NCBI GenBank assembly: GCA_020630795.1
Contig: JAHDIK010000002.1
Span: forward strand, 143,972-207,971
DNA length: 64,000 nucleotides
Direction: 5' to 3'
Source of the DNA: Colwellia sp.
GTDB lineage: Bacteria; Pseudomonadota; Gammaproteobacteria; Enterobacterales; Alteromonadaceae
The translations under genes were made by a program, and so were the position numbers. Below, piece after piece: positions 37,562-46,367 of this stretch. Under the pieces are notes generated by a model. It saw only the letters and a program-made list of their open reading frames with translations. It did not search any database and had not been told where the DNA came from. Every line of letters begins with the position of its first letter. The first letter of the stretch is position 1.

Positions 37562-40165
37562 ATGAACTACGATTACCGCAAACCGCTACCGGGTGCGAAC
37601 TTAGATTTTTTCGATACGCGTGCAGCAATCGAAGATATTAAACCTGGCTCTTATAAAAAGTTACCTTATACCTCTCGCGTACTTGCAGAGCAATTAGTAC
37701 GAAAATGTGATCCAGAAACGTTAACAGATTCACTTAAACAAATTATTGAAAACAAGCAAGAACTTGATTTTCCGTGGTATCCAGCACGGGTTGTATGTCA
37801 TGACATTTTAGGGCAAACCGCGTTAGTTGACCTTGCAGGGTTACGTGATGCCATTGCTGACCAAGGTGGTGACCCCGCAAAAGTAAACCCTGTTGTACCT
37901 ACTCAGCTAATTGTTGACCATTCGTTAGCGGTGGAACATGGTGGTTTTGATCCAGAAGCATTTGATAAAAATAGAGCAATTGAAGATCGACGAAATGAAG
38001 ACAGATTTCATTTTATTGAGTGGACTAAAACAGCGTTTAAAAATGTAGATGTAATACCTGCCGGTAACGGTATTATGCATCAAATTAACTTAGAAAAAAT
38101 GTCGCCAGTTATTCAATCGCGAGATGGCGTTGCATTCCCTGACACATGTGTGGGTACTGATTCTCATACTCCACACGTAGATGCATTAGGCGTTATCGCA
38201 ATAGGTGTAGGTGGATTAGAAGCTGAAACCGTTATGTTAGGACGCCCATCTATGATGCGAGTACCTGATATTGTTGGCGTTAAGCTTATAGGTAAACGTC
38301 AACCAGGTATAACAGCTACAGATATCGTATTAGCGATTACTGAATTTTTACGAAATGCAAAAGTTGTATCTAGCTATTTAGAATTTTTCGGAGAAGGAAC
38401 TGTCGACTTAACTATTGGTGATAGAGCAACTATTTCTAATATGACGCCTGAATACGGTGCGTCAGCAGGCATGTTCTACATTGACCAGCAAACTATTGAT
38501 TACCTTAAATTAACAGGGCGAGAGCCAGAGCAAGTTGCCTTAGTTGAAACGTACGCAAAACACACCGGCTTATGGGCAGATGATTTGGTAGAAGCGGAAT
38601 ATGCTCGTGTTTTAGAATTTGATTTATCAAGCGTTGGCCGAAATATGGCCGGCCCTTCAAACCCTCATCGCCGTCTTGCTACATCTGATCTTGCTTCAAA
38701 AGATATTGCTAAGAATCTTGAGTCGTGCAGAGAACAAGAAAAAGCGGGCGAGATGCCTGATGGTGCGGTAATTATCGCAGCTATTACGTCTTGTACTAAT
38801 ACATCAAACCCAAGGAATGTAGTGGCAGCAGGCTTAGTTGCTAAAAGAGCTAATGAATTAGGACTAATACGTAAACCTTGGGTTAAGTCGTCTTTTGCTC
38901 CGGGTTCTAAAGTTGCCAAACTGTATCTAGAAGAAGCCGGTTTATTGCCTGAAATGGAAAAACTTGGTTTTGGCATTGTTGCTTATGCTTGTACTACGTG
39001 TAACGGCATGTCTGGCGCATTAGATCCTAAAATACAGCAAGAAGTTATCGATCGTGATTTGTATGCGACCGCAGTTTTATCTGGTAATCGTAATTTTGAC
39101 GGCCGAATTCATCCTTATGCTAAACAAGCATTTTTAGCTTCGCCACCTTTAGTTGTAGCTTATGCAATTGCTGGAACCATGCGTTTTGATATTGAAAAAG
39201 ATGTATTAGGGCAAGATCAACAGGGCAACGATATCACGCTTAAAGATATTTGGCCGAGTGATGAAGAAATAGATGCCATTGTAAATTCATGTGTTAAACC
39301 TGAACAGTTTAAGAAAATTTACACACCAATGTTTGATTTAGGAGCTTTTGAACCAGCTGAAAGTCCATTGTATGACTGGCGCGAAATGAGCACTTATATT
39401 CGACGTCCACCATATTGGGAGGGAGCTTTAGCTGGCGAACGCACCATGAAAGGAATGCGTCCGTTAGCGGTTTTAGGTGACAACATAACCACCGACCATT
39501 TGTCGCCGTCGAACGCTATTATGTTAAATAGCGCGGCAGGAGCTTATTTAGACAAAATGGGATTACCAGAAGAAGACTTTAATTCATACGCAACTCATCG
39601 TGGTGATCACTTAACTGCGCAACGAGCAACGTTTGCAAATCCTAAGCTTTTTAACGAAATGTGCAGAGATTCAAATGGTGATGTTAAACAAGGTTCGTTA
39701 GCTAGAATCGAACCAGAAGGTGTCGAAAGCCGCATGTGGGAAGCGATTGAAACTTATATGGAACGTAAACAACCGCTGATTATTGTTGCTGGTGCTGATT
39801 ATGGACAAGGATCATCACGAGACTGGGCGGCCAAAGGTGTGCGTTTAGCTGGAGTTGAAGTTATTGTTGCTGAGGGCTTCGAACGTATTCATCGCACTAA
39901 CCTTATTGGAATGGGGGTCTTGCCACTGGAATTTACTGAGGGTGATACGCGTCATACATACAATATCGATGGCACTGAAACTTTCGATGTTGACGGAAAC
40001 ACTTCACCAGGTGGACTGATGAACGTAATAATGACACGTAAAAATGGTGAAACTGTAACTATTCCAGTGAAATGTCGTTTAGATACAGCAGAAGAAGTTA
40101 CGGTTCACGCTGCTGGAGGCGTATTACAAAAATTTGCCAACGATTTTCTGAAATCGAATGCGTAA
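37562..40165 (+). CDS. acnD: Fe/S-dependent 2-methylcitrate dehydratase AcnD
   Basis: This 867-residue aconitase-family enzyme dehydrates 2-methylcitrate to trans-2-methylaconitate; with PrpF it replaces PrpD. The [4Fe-4S] cysteines lie in AAITSCTNTSNPRN and ACTTCNGMSG, and substrate-binding loops are GTDSHTPHVDALGVIAIGVG and the C-terminal swivelling-domain motif GADYGQGSSRDWAAKG. Assignment to AcnD rather than AcnA comes from the length and from its place between prpC and prpF. Confidence 0.95.
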   Translation: MNYDYRKPLPGANLDFFDTRAAIEDIKPGSYKKLPYTSRVLAEQLVRKCDPETLTDSLKQIIENKQELDFPWYPARVVCHDILGQTALVDLAGLRDAIADQGGDPAKVNPVVPTQLIVDHSLAVEHGGFDPEAFDKNRAIEDRRNEDRFHFIEWTKTAFKNVDVIPAGNGIMHQINLEKMSPVIQSRDGVAFPDTCVGTDSHTPHVDALGVIAIGVGGLEAETVMLGRPSMMRVPDIVGVKLIGKRQPGITATDIVLAITEFLRNAKVVSSYLEFFGEGTVDLTIGDRATISNMTPEYGASAGMFYIDQQTIDYLKLTGREPEQVALVETYAKHTGLWADDLVEAEYARVLEFDLSSVGRNMAGPSNPHRRLATSDLASKDIAKNLESCREQEKAGEMPDGAVIIAAITSCTNTSNPRNVVAAGLVAKRANELGLIRKPWVKSSFAPGSKVAKLYLEEAGLLPEMEKLGFGIVAYACTTCNGMSGALDPKIQQEVIDRDLYATAVLSGNRNFDGRIHPYAKQAFLASPPLVVAYAIAGTMRFDIEKDVLGQDQQGNDITLKDIWPSDEEIDAIVNSCVKPEQFKKIYTPMFDLGAFEPAESPLYDWREMSTYIRRPPYWEGALAGERTMKGMRPLAVLGDNITTDHLSPSNAIMLNSAAGAYLDKMGLPEEDFNSYATHRGDHLTAQRATFANPKLFNEMCRDSNGDVKQGSLARIEPEGVESRMWEAIETYMERKQPLIIVAGADYGQGSSRDWAAKGVRLAGVEVIVAEGFERIHRTNLIGMGVLPLEFTEGDTRHTYNIDGTETFDVDGNTSPGGLMNVIMTRKNGETVTIPVKCRLDTAEEVTVHAAGGVLQKFANDFLKSNA

Positions 40166-40203
40166 ATCGTTAGGTATTCATTAATATTTCGAAAGGAATA
40201 AGT

Positions 40204-40242
40204 AAAATGGCATATTCGCTTGCTAAAGGAATGTGCCATTTT
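40204..40242 (+). other. Long hairpin between acnD and prpF
   Basis: A 14-bp stem with one G-T pair (40204-40217 with 40229-40242) and an 11-nt loop. It ends in a short T-run and so resembles a terminator or attenuator inside the operon. Confidence 0.65.
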
Positions 40243-40245
40243 TGA
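40207..40245 (+). CDS. Possible 12-residue leader peptide
   Basis: An ATG with AAAGGA about 9 bp upstream opens a frame encoding MAYSLAKGMCHF and then stops at TGA. The whole mini-ORF lies inside the acnD-prpF hairpin, so its translation would prevent that hairpin from forming. It may be chance; there is no run of regulatory codons. Confidence 0.25.
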   Translation: MAYSLAKGMCHF

Positions 40246-40269
40246 TTTAAATCTTGTTAGGAGAACGTA

Positions 40270-41475
40270 ATGTCCCATTTACCACAAGTAAAAATTCCTG
40301 CCACTTATATGCGTGGGGGCACTTCTAAAGGTGTATTTTTCAATTTAACTGACTTACCTGAACGGTGTCAGGTTCCGGGTGAAGTTCGTGACAACATGTT
40401 ACTTCGTATTATTGGTAGCCCTGATCCTTATGGTAAACAAACTGATGGTATGGGCGGAGCGACGTCTAGTACAAGCAAAACCGTTATTTTAGCCAAAAGC
40501 AACGTAAAAGATCATGACGTTGATTATTTATTCGGTCAGGTTGCAATTGATAAAGCGTTTGTTGATTGGTCTGGAAATTGTGGGAATTTAACTGCAGCAG
40601 TGGGTTCATTTGCCATAAATTCTGGCTTAGTCGAGCCGGAACGTATTCCTGAAAACGGAATATGTACAGTGCGTATTTGGCAAAAAAATATTGCTAAAAC
40701 AATTATCGCTCAAGTACCAATTACTAATGGTGAAGTTCAAGAAACTGGAGACTTTGAGCTAGATGGGGTTACATTTCCCGCTGCAGAGGTTCCAGTTGAG
40801 TTTATCGAACCTGTTGACCCTAGCGAGGCAATGTTTCCTACAGGCAATGTTGTAGATAAATTAGAAATCCCCGCAAGTGGAGAATATAAAACAGTTACGT
40901 TAAACGCAACGATGATTAGTGCAGGTATTCCTACCATTTTTCTAAACGCTGAAGAAATCGGGTATACAGGAATAGAATTACAAGACGATATTAATAACGA
41001 TGAAGCGGCATTAGCTAGATTTGAAGTTATACGAGCGCATGGCGCATTAAAAATGGGACTTATTTCCGAACTTTCTGAAGCAGCTTCACGTCAACATACC
41101 CCTAAAGTTGCTTTTGTTACGTCATCAAAAGACTATGTAACCTCTAGTGAGAAAACTATACAAAGTAAAGAAATAGATCTTCACGTTAGAGCGTTATCTA
41201 TGGGTAAATTACATCACGCCATGATGGGAACTGCTGCTGTAGCTATAGGAACAGCAGCTGCTATCCCTGATACGATTGTTGCTATAGCAGCTAGCCAATC
41301 AACGGGAGTATCTGCATCGAATTCGGTTACCTTTGGTCACCCGTCAGGTACACTAAAAGTGGGCGCACTGTCAGAAAAAATTAATGATTCATGGACGGTT
41401 AAAAAAGCGGTAATGAGCCGAAGTGCACGCATATTAATGGAAGGCTGGGTCAGAATTCCAGAAGACTCGTTTTAA
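40270..41475 (+). CDS. prpF: 2-methylaconitate isomerase PrpF
   Basis: This 401-residue member of the diaminopimelate-epimerase-fold family converts trans- to cis-2-methylaconitate so that aconitase can continue the cycle. ATYMRGGTSKGVFF (residues 11-24), DGMGGATSSTSKTVIL and WSGNCGNLTAAVGSFA are signature stretches. TTAGGAG gives a clear ribosome binding site. It ends the operon; no prpE or prpD gene is present here, so propionate activation must be encoded elsewhere. Confidence 0.95.
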   Translation: MSHLPQVKIPATYMRGGTSKGVFFNLTDLPERCQVPGEVRDNMLLRIIGSPDPYGKQTDGMGGATSSTSKTVILAKSNVKDHDVDYLFGQVAIDKAFVDWSGNCGNLTAAVGSFAINSGLVEPERIPENGICTVRIWQKNIAKTIIAQVPITNGEVQETGDFELDGVTFPAAEVPVEFIEPVDPSEAMFPTGNVVDKLEIPASGEYKTVTLNATMISAGIPTIFLNAEEIGYTGIELQDDINNDEAALARFEVIRAHGALKMGLISELSEAASRQHTPKVAFVTSSKDYVTSSEKTIQSKEIDLHVRALSMGKLHHAMMGTAAVAIGTAAAIPDTIVAIAASQSTGVSASNSVTFGHPSGTLKVGALSEKINDSWTVKKAVMSRSARILMEGWVRIPEDSF

Positions 41476-41499
41476 TGCTGTTAAGCTTCCATTTATTAA

Positions 41500-41521
41500 A
41501 AAGGGCGTGAGCCCTTTTTTT
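41500..41521 (+). terminator. Terminator of the methylcitrate operon
   Basis: AAAGGGC and GCCCTTT pair around a GTGA loop, followed by a T-run, 24 bp after prpF. Confidence 0.92.
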
Positions 41522-41691
41522 GATCTAGTACATAATAAATTAACTTTTTAGGATATTTATTTGAAATAACAATTAATTGAGCTTTACTTAGTTTAACAAC
41601 AATATATTTAGACTTTAGTTAATTTTTTAATAACTTCGTCGTAATAAATAAAAATCACTCTTTAAACAATATTATTGTCTGGGAAATAATT

Positions 41692-42780
41692 ATGAAGCTC
41701 ACAAAATTTTGTCATGCGTTATTGTTAACTTCTTCAGTATTAAGTTTTGCATCTTCAGCAGAGGTTAACTTTTCGGGGTTTGCCAGTATTAATGCAGGTA
41801 AAGTCCTTAGTGGTGACGGTGCTCCACAATACGGAGTTCCACCCACATTCCTTGCTGATTATCCAATTGTTTCTGCGTATGAAGAAGAATGGGACTTTTC
41901 TCCTGAGTCGTTATTTGGTTTGCAAATTAATGCGAATTTGACAGATGGTTTGTCGGCTACAGCGCAAATTGTTGCACGTGGCGCCAACAAGTGGGATGCC
42001 GAGTTTGAATGGGCATATTTTTCATATGAGCTTAACGATAACTGGACAGTACAAGCGGGTAAAAAACGCCTTCCTTTATTTTATTATTCAGATTTTTACG
42101 ATGTAGGTTATGCCTATGTTTGGATGCGTGCTCCAGCTGATAACTATACTTGGCAAATTTTCAATTATAACGGAATAAACGCTTTATATACCACAGACGT
42201 TGGTGATTGGTCGCTCGCGGCAAACATTTATACCGGTAAAGAAGATGACCCTGAAAACAAGTTATTGGGTGATTTTTTCTTTGGTGGAGCAAAAACACAA
42301 GAAATTTGGAAAGATATTATTGGTGGTGTGGTTAACTTGAATAAGGACGAGTTAGAAGTAAGGTTAACAGCAATGCAATACACCAATGAACGATATATTG
42401 ACGGAGTGCGTCAATTCTGGGATGGAAAAGATTCTAGAGATGGTACTTTTTATGGTGCGGCACTGAATTACGATACAGGTACTTGGTTTGTGTTAACAGA
42501 ATTAAGTCGTTTAGATTTAGACGGTAGCTTTGACACTCGTATGATTACATTTGGTTATCGAATTGACGACTTAACACCGTTTATTGCTTATTCTGAATTT
42601 GAGACTGACGGGGAAGAGGATGGCGAAGAACACAGCACCGTTTCTGTAGGATTACGCTGGGACGTATACGGCTCTACTGCGTTGAAAGTTCAATATGACA
42701 AAGTGTCAGATGACTCTTTCGATTTTGCAGTAACAGGTGATAGTAGCGCGCTAACATTTGGTATTGATGTGGTTTTCTAA
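41692..42780 (+). CDS. Outer-membrane porin-like barrel, first of three paralogues
   Basis: This is a 362-residue exported protein with a signal peptide (residues 1-23, ending ASSA) and alternating beta-strands throughout. Its terminal residue is Phe (GIDVVF), as BAM substrates require. It shares with the barrels at 44650 and 46368 the segments FSGFASINAG, SPESLFGLQINANL, LSATAQIVARG, WAYFSYELND and an LPLFYYSDF-like block, but lacks their EF-hand-like loop and is shorter. It has its own spacer on both sides and no small binding-protein partner. The family is not named with confidence; the substrate is unknown. Confidence 0.7.
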   Translation: MKLTKFCHALLLTSSVLSFASSAEVNFSGFASINAGKVLSGDGAPQYGVPPTFLADYPIVSAYEEEWDFSPESLFGLQINANLTDGLSATAQIVARGANKWDAEFEWAYFSYELNDNWTVQAGKKRLPLFYYSDFYDVGYAYVWMRAPADNYTWQIFNYNGINALYTTDVGDWSLAANIYTGKEDDPENKLLGDFFFGGAKTQEIWKDIIGGVVNLNKDELEVRLTAMQYTNERYIDGVRQFWDGKDSRDGTFYGAALNYDTGTWFVLTELSRLDLDGSFDTRMITFGYRIDDLTPFIAYSEFETDGEEDGEEHSTVSVGLRWDVYGSTALKVQYDKVSDDSFDFAVTGDSSALTFGIDVVF

Positions 42781-42867
42781 TCTATACCTAATTTTACTTG
42801 TTGAATGATTTTTATATCATAAAAGAATAAAAAACACACAAAGTATTGTTTATATTAAAAATTAATC

Positions 42868-42899
42868 AAATAGGTTGGAAATGGACGAAAAACCTATTT
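42868..42899. repeat. Inverted repeat upstream of the chemoreceptor gene
   Basis: AAATAGGTT and AACCTATTT (9 bp, perfect) flank a 14-nt loop. It lies about 90 bp after the first barrel gene and 100 bp before the chemoreceptor; it could be a terminator or an operator. Confidence 0.45.
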
Positions 42900-43001
42900 A
42901 AAATACTTGAACTACAAGTTTGTATTATTTAGTTGTTGAATTAATGGTTAATTTGGCAATTTGAACTACATTAAAAGTATTATCTACGTGGAAGTATAAG
43001 T

Positions 43002-44621
43002 ATGACTTTATTTAAAACATTATCGGTGTCAGCAAAAATATATTTAATTCCAATTTTCGGAACCATTCTTTTTGTTGTTTATTTAGCAATGTCTACTTAT
43101 AGCGCTAATGATAATGTTGATGTGTTATCTGATGCAAAAGACATTCAATTCCCGGTTGTTCAACACTCTAAAGAAGTTTCTGTTTCAATTATTAAAGTGT
43201 CTGAGCTGTTAAACAGCGCTGTTACTACAGGTGACGAAGAGAGTATTGAACAAGCAGAAGAAACAGCAGAGTCACTTAAAGCAGTTATAGGTAAAATCGG
43301 TGCTACCGATGCACGCTTTAGTGCTATTCAACGTAAAATGCAAAGTGAGTTTGACGACTATTACGCGCAAGCTAAAGGGTTATCACTTAGCATGATCAAT
43401 GAAACCGCTGATTTTGAAAAACTTCCAGAAATTAGCCAAAAAATGAATGTAGCTTTTGAACAAATAAAAGCAACAGTTAACGACTTTAATGCGGCGCAGG
43501 TTAAAGAGTTTGAAGACGCTATTATCAGCGCTAACGACTCCGCAGAAAACATGGTAAATGTTGGATTTATTATGTTCTTTATATTTATTGCTTTGCTGTT
43601 TGGTACCGCTATTCCGATTATTTCAGGGATAAAATCGTCAATAGGTGAAGTTGTTACTTCGTTAAAAGATATTGCTGAAGGTGAGGGTGACCTTACCGTC
43701 AGACTTATTGCAAAAACTGAAGATGAAGTTGGGCAACTTGTAAATTGCTTTAATTTATTTATGGATAAATTACAAAATACAATTAAGCAAGTGGTAGACA
43801 TTGCTTCACCGCTTTCAGATATGGCGGCATCTGTCAGTACAACCGCAGTAGAAACTAATCAAATAACGTTAGAGCAACAAGAAGGTGCCCACCAAGCTAA
43901 AGATGCTGTAGAACATATGAACGTAAGTGTTCAAACGGTAGCGCAAAGTGCGTCACTTGCCTCTACTGCTTCGACTGAGGCTTCTGATGTTTCTAAAGAA
44001 GGTGCTGATGTTGTTGAAAAAACAGTGAAAACAATTCATGCCTTAGCAGAAACGGTAGAAAATTCTTCAGCAGTAATTGATAAATTAGACGACGATACGA
44101 AACAAGTTGGCGCTGTGCTTGACGTTATTAAAGGTATTGCAGACCAAACCAACTTATTGGCACTTAACGCTGCAATTGAAGCCGCGAGAGCCGGAGAGCA
44201 AGGTCGAGGCTTCGCAGTTGTAGCTGATGAAGTAAGAACTTTAGCGTCGCGCACCCAAGATTCAACAACGGAAATTCAAAAAACTATTGAACAACTTCAA
44301 ATCGCAGCACGTTCAGCGGTTGAAGCCATGAGTAAAGGCCGAAGCTTAGCTGAAGACGGTGTTTCTGAAGTGAGCTTAGCTGGTGAGTCTTTAGCTGCCA
44401 TTACATCTTCCGTTGACCAAATAAACGCAATGACCAGTGAGATCGCGCAAGCGACTAACGAGCAATCAACAGTTGCAGAACAAATTGTGTCGCATGTTGA
44501 CAATATTAGCTCAACAACTGAAACAACTCATCAAGCATCAGAAGAGCTAGCCGAAGTAAGCAGCAGTTTAGCTGACTTGGCAAATAGCCTCCAAGTACTA
44601 ACGAAAGGATTCAAAGTCTAA
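43002..44621 (+). CDS. Methyl-accepting chemotaxis protein
   Basis: This is a 539-residue transmembrane chemoreceptor. TM1 is at residues about 13-31 ([18 protein letters not shown]), followed by a periplasmic four-helix-type sensor of about 150 residues, TM2 at about 184-206, a HAMP domain (about 207-260), and the coiled-coil signalling domain. The hairpin tip carries [20 protein letters not shown] (about residues 380-399) and [13 protein letters not shown], the CheA/CheW contact. No C-terminal NWETF-like CheR tether is present. It lies 28 bp before a barrel gene, with no che genes nearby, so the ligand may be what these barrels or binding proteins handle. Confidence 0.93.
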   Translation: MTLFKTLSVSAKIYLIPIFGTILFVVYLAMSTYSANDNVDVLSDAKDIQFPVVQHSKEVSVSIIKVSELLNSAVTTGDEESIEQAEETAESLKAVIGKIGATDARFSAIQRKMQSEFDDYYAQAKGLSLSMINETADFEKLPEISQKMNVAFEQIKATVNDFNAAQVKEFEDAIISANDSAENMVNVGFIMFFIFIALLFGTAIPIISGIKSSIGEVVTSLKDIAEGEGDLTVRLIAKTEDEVGQLVNCFNLFMDKLQNTIKQVVDIASPLSDMAASVSTTAVETNQITLEQQEGAHQAKDAVEHMNVSVQTVAQSASLASTASTEASDVSKEGADVVEKTVKTIHALAETVENSSAVIDKLDDDTKQVGAVLDVIKGIADQTNLLALNAAIEAARAGEQGRGFAVVADEVRTLASRTQDSTTEIQKTIEQLQIAARSAVEAMSKGRSLAEDGVSEVSLAGESLAAITSSVDQINAMTSEIAQATNEQSTVAEQIVSHVDNISSTTETTHQASEELAEVSSSLADLANSLQVLTKGFKV

Positions 44622-44649
44622 CTAGTTATATAACAGAGGTACATACAAC

Positions 44650-45855
44650 ATGAAGCAATTTAAGAAGTTGAAAACCGCGTTATTGGTAGCAAGTGTTTGT
44701 TGTTCTGCAGCCACTATGGCAGAGGTACGATTTAATGGGTTTGCGTCAATCAAAGCTGGTGTAGTATTTGACGATGCAACCGACTTAAACGGTAATGGAG
44801 CGATCGACCCCGTTGAAGAAGCTTACTTTGGCTTATACGACAAAGATTTATCGTTTAAACCGGAGAGTATTTTCGCGCTACAAGTTTCATCCGACTTAGG
44901 AGAAAATTTATCGGTAACTGCTCAGTTTTATGCTGACGGTAGAGAAGATTTTGATGTTGAAGCTCGTTGGGCATATTTATCTTACGAAATAAATGACTCG
45001 TGGAAGGTAAACCTAGGACGAATGGTTTTACCTATGTTTTATAAGTCAGAATTTCAAAAGGTTGGTTATGCGTTTAATGGTGTTCGCTTGCCTACAGCTG
45101 TATATGGGGATTTCGATTTTGCGGTAGTTGAAGGAGTTAGGGTTGATAATTCAACTGAGTTAGGTGATTGGTCAATGAATTCGTCATTTGGCTATTCATC
45201 TTGGGACGGTGAAGTCGTTATTTCGTCGTTAGGCGGCGCCTTTCCAGCGGCATTTAAAAATACCATGAGTGCTAACACTGAATTAAGTTGGGAATGGTTT
45301 ACTTTTTTCGTAGGTGGTTTTATTGCGGAAGTTGACTTTAGCGCAATTGATAACTCTGCGTTATACCCTCAAATAGATGCGGCAGCAGGAGCATTCGGGT
45401 TAAACGCTACAGAAGTCGCTAATTTAAAAGATACAGTTAAATTTAGTGGTGATGGACAGTATTATTACATCGGTGCTTCTATAGATTATAATGACTGGTT
45501 GCTTACAGTAGAGTACGCGGATTACGGGGTTAAAGATTCAGGAGATAGCTTCAATGAAGTTTACTATGTTACGGCAGGTAAGCGTATCAACGAATTTACT
45601 ATTCTATATACCTACGAAGATTATGATCAACCTATAGATTTGTCTCATCTCGATAGCTTTTCTCCTGTCGCAAAACAAGTAGGAGCTGGGTTAATGGAGG
45701 CACTTGCCGCCGCCACATTCAAATCTCAATCAATAAGTCTAAGATACGACTTTCACAGTAACGCGGCGTTAAAAGCTGATATTTTTAGTGCAGAGCCGTT
45801 ACACATGAATAAGTCTATTTCAGGCATGTCATTTGGCATCGATTTAGTATTTTAG
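44650..45855 (+). CDS. Outer-membrane barrel with EF-hand-like loop, copy A
   Basis: This 401-residue protein has a signal peptide (residues 1-24, ending ATMA), then beta-strands up to the final Phe (GIDLVF). After the first strand (VRFNGFASIKAG) comes DLNGNGAIDPVEE at residues 45-57, a canonical 12-residue EF-hand/dockerin calcium-loop pattern (Asp45, Asn47, Asn49, Asp53, Glu56). It is strongly similar to the barrel at 46368. GAGG precedes the ATG. It is followed 12 bp later by a small PstS-like gene, clearly one operon with the chemoreceptor before it. Porin or adhesion roles are both possible; the substrate is unknown. Confidence 0.72.
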   Translation: MKQFKKLKTALLVASVCCSAATMAEVRFNGFASIKAGVVFDDATDLNGNGAIDPVEEAYFGLYDKDLSFKPESIFALQVSSDLGENLSVTAQFYADGREDFDVEARWAYLSYEINDSWKVNLGRMVLPMFYKSEFQKVGYAFNGVRLPTAVYGDFDFAVVEGVRVDNSTELGDWSMNSSFGYSSWDGEVVISSLGGAFPAAFKNTMSANTELSWEWFTFFVGGFIAEVDFSAIDNSALYPQIDAAAGAFGLNATEVANLKDTVKFSGDGQYYYIGASIDYNDWLLTVEYADYGVKDSGDSFNEVYYVTAGKRINEFTILYTYEDYDQPIDLSHLDSFSPVAKQVGAGLMEALAAATFKSQSISLRYDFHSNAALKADIFSAEPLHMNKSISGMSFGIDLVF

Positions 45856-45867
45856 AGGAGCACCAAA

Positions 45868-46275
45868 ATGAAAAAGTTAATTTTATTAGTCACATCATTA
45901 TTATTTTGCACATCTGCTCTTTCAAATGTTGCAGTTATAGTACACCCATCTAATGCAGTAGCTATGGATAAAAAAGCTATATCAAAAGTTTTTTTAGGGA
46001 AAAGTAAAAAATTTCCGGGTGGCGGTACAGCACTACCCATTGATATAAGTTCAGGGGGAGTTAAAGCAGAGTTTACTAAAAAAGTGCTTGGAAAGTCAGA
46101 AAGTCAAATGAAGGCATATTGGTCGAAGCTTCTATTTACCGGGAAAGGGCAGGCACCTAAAGCGGTCGATGATGACGCGGCGGTAATTGATTTAATAAGT
46201 AAAAATCCAAGCCTTATTGGGTATGTGAGCAAAGACTCTGTTAGTGACTCTGTGAAAGTTGTCGCAACATTTTAA
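45868..46275 (+). CDS. Small PstS-like periplasmic protein, copy A
   Basis: This 135-residue protein has a signal peptide (residues 1-19, ending ALS) and a single half-size type II periplasmic-binding-protein domain: VAVIVHPSNAVAMDKKAISK, VFLGKSKKFPGGG, then a block ending MKAYWSKLLFTGKGQAP, and a C-terminal IGYVSKDSV. Such short phosphate-binding-protein-like (PstS-related) proteins are often found away from pst operons. It is too small for a full two-lobed phosphate receptor. AGAGGAG is its ribosome binding site. It forms a unit with the barrel before it; the pair is repeated downstream. Confidence 0.75.
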   Translation: MKKLILLVTSLLFCTSALSNVAVIVHPSNAVAMDKKAISKVFLGKSKKFPGGGTALPIDISSGGVKAEFTKKVLGKSESQMKAYWSKLLFTGKGQAPKAVDDDAAVIDLISKNPSLIGYVSKDSVSDSVKVVATF

Positions 46276-46286
46276 TCGCTTAAAAA

Positions 46287-46315
46287 TATACTTGATACGA
46301 TAAGTATCAAGTATA
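46287..46315 (+). terminator. Perfect hairpin between the two barrel/binding-protein units
   Basis: TATACTTGATAC and GTATCAAGTATA pair fully (12 bp) around a GATAA loop, 11 bp after the stop. No T-run follows, so partial termination or mRNA stabilisation is likely. Confidence 0.55.
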
Positions 46316-46367
46316 CCTCTCTTAAACGAAACACAATAAATTAAGACAAAACAAATAAAGGTATAAA

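Noticed and set aside
42781..43001. c-di-GMP riboswitch before the chemoreceptor
   Set aside because: The spacer lacks the conserved GEMM sequence blocks; only a simple 9-bp inverted repeat is present.
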